Of a stretch of DNA of 64,000 nucleotides, positions 55,544 to 64,000 are shown in pieces. The stretch lies in assembly GCA_031002005.1 (NCBI GenBank), contig CM061921.1:126820597-126884596 (forward strand), given 5' to 3'. Position 1 is the first letter of the stretch. Each line of letters starts with the position of its first letter. Under the pieces are notes generated by a model. It had not been told where the DNA came from and searched no databases. It worked only from the letters and a program-made list of their open reading frames with translations. The position numbers and the translations under genes were made by a program. The stretch comes from Vandiemenella viatica. Taxonomy: Eukaryota; Arthropoda; Insecta; Orthoptera; Morabidae.

Positions 55544-55771
55544 AGACACTGATAGTAGGCATATACTTTGCCAATTTCATTAGTAGGACTGAACTAATAA
55601 TATTCTATATAGCTCATAGTGACTTTGCTACTGCATTGAATTGCTGGGAAATGTAAATACTGATATCTGTGATTTAAAGTTGAGATTTAATTTAAAAGCT
55701 ATTATGATTTCATATATGTAACAGTATTCTGTTTGTATATATTGAACTGAATCGAGTCTTGATGTTTTCAG
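54712..55771. other. Non-coding; probable intron of the ankyrin gene
   Basis: No exon recognised. A (GT)n run lies at about 55511-55542. The 3' end supplies the branch and pyrimidine region of the acceptor at 55771. Confidence 0.45.
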
Positions 55772-56710
55772 TGCTTGTTTGCACGGATGCCAGTGCGCTG
55801 AAAAAATGCACGTTATACTGGATTGCCTCATAACCTACTGCGACAAGGCCGGGGATGCCGATTTCTTGGAACTGATGATACGAGTGGGACTCTCTTCCTG
55901 GACAAAGCTGCACAAGACACTGTCTAGATTCAAGCGGGTGGAAACTTGTTGTCCTCTGGTTCATGAACTCTGTAGAAAAGGTCACGTCAACATGTTGCAA
56001 AAGGTGCTCTCTCTTCATCCAGCACTCACTAACTTTCGCACTCAAGAATACGGGTTAACTCCTCTGCAACTAGCTGCTAAATACGGCCACAGTGACGCAG
56101 TGCGTCTCTTGTTGGACATGGGTGCCCAGTGCCGTATCGGGTGCCCCAGGTACGGTTGTTCTAATCCCTTGATGTTGGCGGTGGAAAGTGGCAATGTGGA
56201 GGCAGTCGAGATGCTGGCGGCTGCAGGTTCAAGGTATAAGGATAATTTAGGAAAAGCACCTGTGTTCTGGGCAGGATTGGCAGGTAGAGACAGAGCCGTC
56301 AGGACGATAGCCCTCGCGGGTATCGGGGCTCACCTGAGGGATCGTGACGGTCACACCCTGCTCCACTGGGCTGCACTCGGTGGCAGCTTGGAGGGTATGT
56401 TCGCTCTGTTGCAGACGGGAGCTGACATAAATGCCCGTACAGTTAAGGGCAGGACGCCTCTTCACTCGGCGAGTGAAGGTGGCTGGTGTCGAGCACTACA
56501 GTTACTGCTTTCGTTTGGAGGTGTCGACGTAAATGTCAGAGATGTAGATGGGTACACACCTCTTCACTTAGCTGCCCGTAATGGCCGACTGGAGGCGTGT
56601 GAAGTGCTCCTGGTCGAAGGCGCAGACAAGACTGCCAAGACGGCAGAGGGGAAAACACCTTACGATCTGGCCAAAGAGTGCAGTTACGAGATTATTCGTG
56701 CAATGATCAG
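55772..56710 (+). CDS. Ankyrin-repeat protein, large internal exon
   Basis: A 939-bp open exon between the acceptor 'cttgatgttttcag' (ending 55771) and donor GTAACT (56711). It encodes about 313 residues with seven to eight ankyrin repeats: after a Cys-rich lead ('CLHGCQCAEK'), degenerate repeat 1 ('LVHELCRKGHVNMLQKVLS'), then 'GLTPLQLAAKYGHSDAVRLL', 'NPLMLAVESGNVEAVEMLAA', 'APVFWAGLAGRDRAVRTIA', 'GHTLLHWAALGGSLEGMFAL', 'GRTPLHSASEGGWCRALQLL', 'GYTPLHLAARNGRLEACEVL' and 'GKTPYDLAKECSYEIIRAMI'. Ankyrin arrays are protein-binding scaffolds; the partner is unknown. It starts with one base of a split codon and ends with two (AG), so it is internal. An in-exon ATG at 55806 could serve as start, but the open frame reaches the acceptor. 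No stop or frameshift: apparently a functional host gene. Specific family member not recognised. Confidence 0.9.
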
Positions 56711-57116
56711 GTAACTAACTGTTCGAGCTGTTTAAATTATATGTACTTATAACTGTTATCTTGTCTTTTACTATTGTCCGTATAGTGGTAGTTCCTCGCA
56801 TTTTAAGTTAAGAGCCATATTTGACTTCCTGTATTATTTAATTTTATTTAAATGGGTATAAATGAGCTATATACAGACATTGAGTTGTACGTGCAATGTA
56901 CGCTGACACGCACTGGTGGCGCGGCTCTGTCGTGTGTGACCCCCTGGTTTGGACCGAGTCTAAATGGAATGGTGTGAAATGGCCTGGCGCCATATGGACT
57001 GCTCGTGTGTGGCGGCCTTTAGAATTGTGGCTCTTGGCATGTGTAATATTGTATTTTTGTGTCCGTCCTATGTATTATCCACTCATTGCAGCCCTTAACT
57101 GTGGTATGGGATGGGT

Positions 57117-57165
<49 letters not shown>

Positions 57166-57452
57166 AAAGTTTGCTGCCAGCCTCCAGCATGCAGAAATCT
57201 CACTCTACTACTGAATAAGGGCTATAGACTTGAAAGTTTTACTCTATGTGTGTACATGTTTTTTCTGTCTCTTGATGCCACTGGAATCCTCTTCTATGGT
57301 AAGTGGTGGTTTTTCTCTTATTCAAATGTTTAATATGTATATGTTTACTAACAACAATGAACATGAAAATGCTTTAAGGCAATAAAACTAAAGAAGGATA
57401 GGGAAATGTGACCCAACACTTACCACAGATGAAGGCGGCTGAGAATGAAGAA

Positions 57453-57504
<52 letters not shown>

Positions 57505-57821
57505 AAGAAATGCACAATATTTTCGTGTATAGCCTTATTCTTGCACAAGTGAGACACCAGATGGAGCCAGACATGTATAGTTGAGGAATTGAGAAATGTA
57601 ATCAAGGAGGATATGAAGCAAGCTGTGATTTGGAAGTGCTGTTCCATAGGTGTACCTTCAAAAACATTTTAAATAGTCAAAATTTTATTTCTGCCCTTCC
57701 AAGGGTGGTAGTACTATTGATATTTCTCAGAAAATTGCCAGTTTTGACTACCAAACATTAAGGGTCAATATACAGTTAAAGCCATCCTTTGTTTTAACAG
57801 GATTCCAATTAATTCTTATGA

Positions 57822-57868
<47 letters not shown>

Positions 57869-58084
57869 TTTGTTTGTTTGATAAGTTGCTTTTACCCTAA
57901 ACACAAAGAGAAGAGATGATAATGCTTTCAGTCTGTATCTTGTATTTCTACTTTCAGGAATTAATTTAATTTTATCAGTTGATTGACATGTAATATTGAA
58001 TTATCTTTAACTGCTTTTTCTCTTATAAACTGGAAGTTGGGTGAACTATTTGTTTTCAACAGTTTTTTTTTCTGTTCCTAACAG
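56711..58084 (+). other. Intron of the ankyrin gene (1,374 bp)
   Basis: GT-AG bounded. It contains (CT)n(TA)n at about 57119-57166, the family R repeat at 57384-57570 with a 49-base A run (57454-57502), and (TG)n followed by (TTTG)n at about 57826-57879. Confidence 0.75.
57384..57570 (+). repeat. Family R repeat, copy 4, containing A49
   Basis: Shares 'ggatagggaaatg', 'caacacttacca' and 'gccttattcttgca' with 42733-42905. Where that copy has a short A-rich link, this one has 49 uninterrupted A (57454-57502). Confidence 0.65.
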
Positions 58085-58130
58085 ACCTCACAGTTCAAGT
58101 AGGCCCAGGTCTGATTCTGGAAGATTTTAA
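58085..58130 (+). CDS. Ankyrin-repeat protein, terminal exon
   Basis: It follows a strong acceptor (ttttttttctgttcctaacag, ending 58084). The two bases left by the previous exon (AG) join its first A to give Arg, and the frame continues 'PHSSSRPRSDSGRF' to TAA at 58128-58130. The short Ser/Arg-rich tail directly after the last ankyrin helix is plausible as a C-terminus. The 3'UTR would run into the pogo/Tigger remnant that begins at 58257. Not confirmed by transcript data. Confidence 0.65.
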
Positions 58131-58256
58131 ATTCTCTAAGCTGTGATATAATGTGAGTTATGCAAGGTAAGTTGTACATATTGTCTATTGTGTAAAGTTT
58201 TGTCTAAAATTACTGAAAGCTTTTGTTAATAGAAAATGTTGCTACAATTGGACGTA

Positions 58257-59150
58257 CAGTAGTGTGTCGGTTACTCGAACTAATTGGTTTACTCAGAAAA
58301 TTGGTTTATTCGCATAATCAAACTGCGTACTTTTATTTACCAATTTACGAATAGAAACTATTTTTGTAATAAGGATCTGTTTTATTAAATGATAATAGAA
58401 ATCAACATTACCAACAATTGTAGTATAGACAGCCTTTTAAACTGTGTTTCATATTCATACGCATTATGAATTTATGCATGTAGGTATAGATTAATGTTAA
58501 AAAAAAAGTCTTTAATCTTAGTCTGTCAAAGCAAGCCTACCCTCTTATGAGCAGCTAAGTCATACACCTTTTTTTCAGGACAGATATCTGATACTAGTCA
58601 CTTTCATCTCGAGGTTCAAATCATCGTAGGACAGTATGTAAGTATGTGAATGCTTTGAAAGCAGTAGGTATATTTTCGTCTTCATTTTTTGAACCACTAG
58701 TTGATGAGGTGCTGGGGGTGGTAGCTTTATCAGTCACAAGGTCTACAATTTCACTTTCCTGCATGATTTGGTACCCCGGATCTGCCAATGACTTAATTCG
58801 TCCATTTGTGAATGTCTTCATCATATTCATGGCACTTGAGTTCTTTTAGCATATTTAGCATTTCAGACATATCATTCTGTTCCTCATTTCCGATTGTATT
58901 CCAGGCTATTTTCAAATTCTGATCTTTTTCTCTGTTCCGTGCTGCTCCAATCATTAAGGACGCATCTTTCAAATCAATCTTTTTATGATTTCTTATTAGG
59001 CTCTCTTCTCCCTCCTCTTCATCTTCTTTTTCTAACAATAACTTATGTAGCAATTCTTTTCTATAATACCATTTGAAAGTCTCAATAAATCCTCGATTCA
59101 CGTGCTGTTAATAAGGACATTACGTTAGGTGGAAGAAATATCACTTGCCA
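58257..59150 (-). mobile_element. pogo/Tigger-type transposon remnant
   Basis: A terminus CAGTAGTGTGTCGGTTACTC at 58257, preceded by TA (58255-58256), fits the pogo/Tigger group. A minus-strand transposase C-terminus lies inside. The opposite end was not found; the element is truncated near 59150. Confidence 0.7.
58621..59150 (-). pseudogene. pogo/Tigger transposase, C-terminal remnant
   Basis: Minus-strand reading from 59150 gives 'LPPNVMSLL', then, after a frame change, 'IETFKWYYRKELLHKLL' (about 59040-59090), an acidic run ('EKEDEEEGEES'), 'DLKDASLMIGAARN' (about 58935-58975), 'CHEYDEDIHKW' and, in another frame, 'LADPGYQIMQESEIVDLV' (about 58735-58790). This block order matches the end of Tigger/jerky-type DDE proteins. 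The catalytic core is absent. A domesticated gene is unlikely given the frame breaks. Confidence 0.75.
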
Positions 59151-59159
59151 GAAACAAAC

Positions 59160-61235
59160 TTGACACCGGGGTTATAGTATACTAGCTTAGTCCTGGACTA
59201 TGACCGTTGGCATATCCTAAAGGGTAAATTGTCAATCGGTCGCCATGTAGTTGACAACTTCAACTAGAAAAGGTCGCTCGATGGGTCAGGAAATACCGGG
59301 TGTGCCGCGTCCTTGTATCTGAGACGAGCCCTTGGCAGACTGCACGGCATTTGCCCAGAAAGCTGCTGGTGGACTACCTAATCCGACTGTATGGTAACGG
59401 GCATTCCTAGTAGCCGTTACTTAAATTTGCTGTCTCTCTGAAGTTGCCACCTGGAGTAAGTGCCTCAGCTTGCCTCCCCCACCCTTACACCCCCTTCCCC
59501 CGATCTGGCATTGTGCAAGCTGTGATGCAGCGTACTGTGGTCAAGTGCTCAGTGATCATTAAAGAACTCCAACAGTCATTAGTGTTGGTTTACCTTGCAA
59601 CTGACCACCAAAATCACGTTATGGTACTGGTAAGCAGTGCATTTAGGAGCTAATGGGAAGGTTACTGAGGGAATCTGTGGGTACGGGTCTGACGCTTCGC
59701 TCTTCTCAGAGTATCACTATTGGTGGACCATGGTTCAGAAATGATTATTCCTTGTGGGATCACATCAGGGTATCGATGAAATGGATGATAAATATTTGAA
59801 CGTGTGACTGACGTGATGTACTATTTATTGTACAGTATGTGCAAGGATACATAACGGAAAGTGATAGGCGCTATACTGCAAGTTGTAGCTACCCTAAAGT
59901 TATAACTCCAACTTACGAAGCATTGATATTAAAGGAGTTTAATTAACAACATCTGAATTATTTTGGCCAAGAAGCAAGCATGTGAGGATTGGCACTTTGA
60001 AACTCAAATTGAACTTGTGTGTTTTGAATACTGAGACGCATCATTCTAGTGATTCTGTCTCTCTCTCTCTCTCTTACTTTGTACTCCCGTTTCCAGTGAT
60101 AATACTTGTCATCTACATTGATTCTTCCTCCCCATATATCCTGCCCAACCACCACTCACCACCACAACGTCAAACTTCGTTTTTAGACAAGAGACGAGAG
60201 TAAGTGTGTAAATACCTGATCCCATTGTCCGTACATGATCGAGGATCCGTACTGAAATATTGTGTGCCCATCACTGCCCTCCTGCATTTATCATTTATAA
60301 CTGGTGGTTTTACTTTCCCTATTCATCTTTAATTCCCTTATTCAGAAGCACATTCCTTCTCATTTTTATATCAATAAATAATACGAATTCAAGGATGGTT
60401 ACAAAACGTAAACCCATTGTTGGTCAAAGCTTAGGTTAGGAGAGTTGTGATGATAAAAAGCACTTTTGGTTGAAATCTTAAATTGTAGAATCAGTTGCTG
60501 ACAGGTGTGCCACATGAAATATTATGCATTCGTTTTTTCCCTGTTATGTCAGCCCTTCTGCCTTCAAGTTTGATAAATTATGTTTGTTCTCTGACCTTGT
60601 TTCAATCCCTATTACCTGATGACATTGTTTTACATCAGTACGCTGCTGGAAAAAATTACAGCAGCCTAAAGGAACATTTCATTTTAATATGGATAGAAGT
60701 GAGAGCTAATGTAACCTAGTTGAACTATAAAATTACGAGCAGAAATATCACAGTATGGGGTGTTCCAACAGATACTACTGTGTACTCCACTTGAGTGGCA
60801 ATGCGGGCTTATATTCTCAAATCAAGATGGTTGACAAATCAAGATGGTGACGAATTGCATCCTGTGACACACTATCCGAAACATCTCGAACCGTTGTTCC
60901 AGTTTTTCAAAGGGTGTTGCTGGTTATGGAGAATGAGTCAGTTGTTGCCCCATTATATCATCTTTGAATGTAGTGCCACATAAACCTGAGGATTCATCTT
61001 GAAAGCACCACTTATCTATGCTAATATTATAATTGCCAAAGTAACTGTGTCTGTTTAATTTTTGGGACTAAATGGCTAATCTGATCTTGATGAAATTTTA
61101 CAAGGAGATATTATTTGCCATTGGGAAGGACATAGGATACTTTTCTAGTATAAATTATGTATTTTGTCATGGAATTTTGAAAACTAGCTGAACAGTGATA
61201 AACAGATGAATATATAAGCCTGTGAAGTGCTATGC
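59160..61235. other. Non-coding, no feature recognised
   Basis: It holds a short (CT)n at about 60057-60075. Several open frames (59444, 60495, 60795) lack motifs or splice signals. Confidence 0.4.
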
Positions 61236-61236
61236 C

Positions 61237-61322
61237 AGAGTGCTATGCCAGAGAACAGGCTGGTGGCTCGGTGAAGGCGTTTGCTTTCAGTCCCGGGTTC
61301 AAATCCTGTTCGGAGCAGGAAT
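61237..61322 (+). mobile_element. tRNA-like SINE fragment
   Basis: A-box-like 'ggtggctcggtgaaggcg' (about 61261-61278) and B box 'gggttcaaatcc' (61296-61307). A short stretch follows, then unrelated sequence. It lacks the body of SINE-A or SINE-B. Confidence 0.55.
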
Positions 61323-61425
61323 TTTTAAGAGTAATTTTTGATCACATTAGCCATGCCTGGACATTCCGTTTATATTCCACGTTTCACCATGACCGAGGGG
61401 GGGGGGAAATGTGGCAAATCGAATC

Positions 61426-61665
61426 CACCGAGTGCGCTGGGTGAGTGGTAACGCTCTGACTTTGCATTTGGGGGGACACGGGTTCGAATCACTGACCAGG
61501 TATCGAGATTTGGTTTTTCCGTGGTTTCACAAAATCACTCCAGGCGAATGCCTGTACGTTTCCTTCAAAAGACCATGGTCGAATTCTTTCCCATTCCTTG
61601 CCCCCACTCCTTTCCCGCCTCTGATGACTTCGACTTTGATGAAACGTAAAGCCATAATAAAAAGA
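61426..61665 (+). mobile_element. tRNA-headed SINE-A with target duplication
   Basis: Full family structure: head 'accgagtgcgctgggtgag', B box GGTTCGAATC (about 61481-61490), 'ccatggtcgaattc' (about 61573-61586) and tail 'gtaaagccataataaaaag'. Identical 10-bp repeats AAATCGAATC lie at 61416-61425 and 61666-61675. About 240 bp, as in the copy at 18900. Confidence 0.9.
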
Positions 61666-61675
61666 AAATCGAATC

Positions 61676-62334
61676 TCTGTCACTTAGGCAGCCAAACAAT
61701 CCTTTGGGATCCAACAATGCCATACATGTTTTATTTTTAATACTGTAGTGGTAGCTTGGGCTTTGTTTCTCTTGTAATCACTAATAATATTATAAATGTG
61801 AAATTAATTATGACTCTTTGTTACATTTTGACGACTAAATGCCTCTCCCAATATTGATGAAATTTGACTAGGAAATACTTAATATCGTTAAGGCTCATGT
61901 ACACTTAGGACACTTATTGAACGAGTTGATCTCAGTATACTTGTCTTGAGAACAAACCCTGGACACTTTTGAATTGTTGCACTGTGTGTGTCAGACAGCA
62001 GGTTTTCCACTTTTCTCACAGAGCACTTTGTAGAGTCCAGTGTACCGAAACTTTATCTGACACTTTCAGCAAGAAAAAAATGTGAGGTAAAAGGAAAGAA
62101 TTTGCCTTAATTTCACAATGGGAAGTTTTACTAGTACTGAGGAATGTAAAATAGTAAATCATAATGCAACCGATTTAAAAAGTGGAGTGCTCTACAGGAA
62201 CTGGCTGCTAAACTTAGTTTCATTCGGAAGCAGTTATGTTTATACCCTGCAGCCATTCAGACCCTTTAACTACAAATAATATAGTGTTTTTAAGGTTTAT
62301 ATTAAAAAATCCAATTAAAATAATTTGTTACTAC
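61676..62334. other. Non-coding, no feature recognised
   Basis: AT-rich flank of the mariner-superfamily element. Confidence 0.4.
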
Positions 62335-62336
62335 TA

Positions 62337-63647
62337 CAGGGTGTGGCAGCATAACTTCCTTTTTAAAATTAACTCAATGCAGTCGGTTGTTATCGTAACA
62401 CGGCACAAGTGGCCTCATTCGAGAGGCGTGATTATAAAGTTTTGTCCTGACACAGTTCAGTCACCATCATGCGTTGGAACAGTGAGGAGCATGCATTTGC
62501 AATTGAGGCCTACTTTTCAAGTGGATGTTCTGTGATCGGAACCCAGCGCGCTTTTCGGAATCGCTTTAATTTAGACTCGTTGGCCCCTGTCCTGGACCGG
62601 AAATCAATTGTTACATGGGTCACTACGTTCAGACAAACTATAAATACGACGAGGCAAAGAACTGGAGGCCCTCGGCCCATTAGATCACCTGAGAACATTG
62701 AGGCAGTGAGAGCTTCAATTTTGCAATCATCACAGTGTTCTGCGCGTAACATGCGTCTGCCCTTGGAATTTCCGATGATTCTGTGAGGAGAATTCTTCAT
62801 GATAATCTTCATTTCCATACATACAAGATGGCGATTGTGTGGGAACTTTGTGTACATGACTTCAATTCTGGGAGGAACATGTGTTAGGTTCTTCTGGATG
62901 ACATTCCCGAGGACGTGATTGTTTTTTTAGTGATGAAGCCCATATTAATTTGTGTGGATCCGTCAACAAACAAAACATGCGCTACTGGGCTGACACCAAT
63001 TCTCAACAATTGCATCAAAGGCCTTTGCATTCACCTGTGGTGTGCAATTTCGTCAGGTGGAATTATTGGTCCCTGGTTCTTTGAGGAAAATGAAGTCACA
63101 GTGATAGTAAATTAAGACCGGTATGTAAACATGCTACACGATTTTTTTTTTTTTTTCCACGGCTAGATGAGTTGAACTTAGAGGACACTTGGTTCCAACA
63201 AGGCGGTACAATGGCACACACTTCAAGAGCATCGATGGCTGTTTTGAGGGAACACTTCGCAGAGTGCCTCATCTCAATTACGGGCGATTTGGAGTTGTCG
63301 GCCCACTCTCCCTATTTGACCGCTTGAGATTTTTTCTATGGGGTATTTTAAAATCCCGTGTTTATGTGAACCATTCAAGGACTCTACAAGATTTGAAGAC
63401 CAACATTCAGGAAGAAATTGCCAACATAATCCTTGCTATGCTGGCAGGAGTCATGACAAACACCAGAAATCTGTTTACTCAGTGTGTGTAGAATGGGGGA
63501 CGTCACCCACCTGATTTGATCATCAAAACTAAGTAAAACAGAACTTTATGTATGTGCCTATATTATAAAAAACAAATAAAAATTTTCTGATTCATACAAT
63601 GTGTTTTATTAAGTTTTGAAAAAAGGAGGTAACGCTGCCGCACTCTG
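62337..63647 (+). mobile_element. Tc1/mariner-superfamily element (1,311 bp), inactivated
   Basis: TA at 62335-62336 and 63648-63649. The termini are CAGGGTGTGGCAGCATAACT on the left and, in reverse complement, CAGAGTGCGGCAGCGTTACC on the right, about 28 bp related. One broken transposase gene is inside. Confidence 0.85.
62469..63535 (+). pseudogene. Mariner-superfamily transposase, broken
   Basis: The N-terminus is open for 105 codons with a helix-turn-helix-like start ('MRWNSEEHAFAIEAYFSSG', 'GTQRAFRNRFNLD') and 'GGPRPIRSPENIEAVRASIL'. Stops and frameshifts follow near 62785, 62928 and 63112. Later frames show the first catalytic Asp region ('VNKQNMRYW'-like, about 62960-62995), 'SSGGIIGPWFFEENEVTVIV' (about 63050-63112), then 'DTWFQQGGTMAHTSRAS' (about 63184-63230), where the expected Asp after QQ is Gly (GGC 63202-63204). 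'HSPYLTA', a stop and 'DFFLWGILKSRVY' follow. The C-terminal helix 'LQDLKTNIQEEIANI' is retained. Confidence 0.85.
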
Positions 63648-63649
63648 TA

Positions 63650-64000
63650 TTTACATCAATGTTACAAAGTAATAATATGTTATTATGTTTAAATCAACTT
63701 TATTGCCACGATGTGTCTCCTTGTGGTGAAACAAAGAATCTTAAATTACACTTTGATTGGTTAGATTTTACGTTTTGTAGCATGTAAGCTTTTCGTACCC
63801 ATACCTAAAAATTCCATGCCAAACAAAGCCTTTCACTTGCCATTTCTGACTGCCACATATTAGCTTCTTTTCTTATCCTTGGTCTTACTAAATCCAGTTA
63901 GTACTCAAAATCCTCTGCCTTCTTTGCAGAAAGGTGTCACTAACTTCAACTCAGATAACACATCTGATGAACAATACTTCATCCCTTCGAAATATCCACT
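63650..64000. other. Non-coding, no feature recognised
   Basis: No gene or repeat identified to the end of the window. Confidence 0.4.

Noticed and set aside
60495..60983. Two open frames of 62-74 codons
   Set aside because: No splice sites, motifs or codon bias to support coding.

Overview
This window is AT-rich nuclear DNA from an arthropod with a large, repeat-dense genome, most likely an insect. No species call is possible from sequence alone. The evidence is GT-AG introns, tRNA-headed SINEs present in several copies, and non-LTR elements of CR1-, R1-, I- and RTE-like type. BEL/Pao and Gypsy LTR elements, and hAT, piggyBac, pogo/Tigger and Tc1/mariner DNA transposons, are also present. 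There are no prokaryotic operons, no CRISPR arrays and no convincing tRNA or rRNA genes.

Host coding sequence is sparse and all on the + strand. A candidate 3'-terminal exon at 1983-2646 is interrupted by a 472-bp hAT-type MITE with a perfect 8-bp duplication. A candidate 81-bp internal exon lies at 11521-11601. A candidate exon pair lies at 34401-34470 and 35069-35268. The clearest gene is an ankyrin-repeat protein: a 939-bp exon (55772-56710) spliced in phase to a short terminal exon (58085-58130). Its 5' exons were not identified.

Region by region: 4.1-5.4 kb, CR1-like LINE debris. 7.9-10.4 kb, SINE and broken R1-like LINE. 11.3 kb, SINE. 12.3-14.5 kb, two CR1-like LINE pieces in opposite orientation, one carrying an SGNH-esterase-like ORF1. 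15.6-17.1 kb, a fold-back hAT-like MITE, a 42-bp tandem array and a SINE. 18.0-21.0 kb, a CR1/jockey-like LINE holding a SINE nested inside another SINE. 21.5-25.8 kb, a BEL/Pao element with complete ends but a large internal deletion. 28.6-33.7 kb, a decayed I-type LINE with RNase H. 36.2-40.6 kb, an RTE-like LINE split by a 1.5-kb piggyBac. 41.1-42.5 kb, a Tc1-like transposon with an uninterrupted transposase. 45.4-50.0 kb, a fold-back element, a SINE and a minus-strand RTE LINE between inverted copies of an unclassified repeat. 50.6-54.7 kb, a Gypsy-type element with gag-like remnants and no visible pol. 58.3-59.2 kb, pogo/Tigger remnant. 61.2-61.7 kb, SINEs. 62.3-63.6 kb, a mariner-superfamily element with an inactivated transposase.

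Apart from the host exons, nearly everything is transposable-element sequence. Many insertions can be delimited to the base by their target-site duplications, which gives a readable order of nesting. I found no previously undescribed multi-gene system. The most unusual items are the MITE-broken terminal exon, the nested SINE pair, the D..D..E spacing of the intact Tc1-like transposase, the microhomology junction inside the BEL element and the fold-back structures near 15.8 and 45.8 kb.
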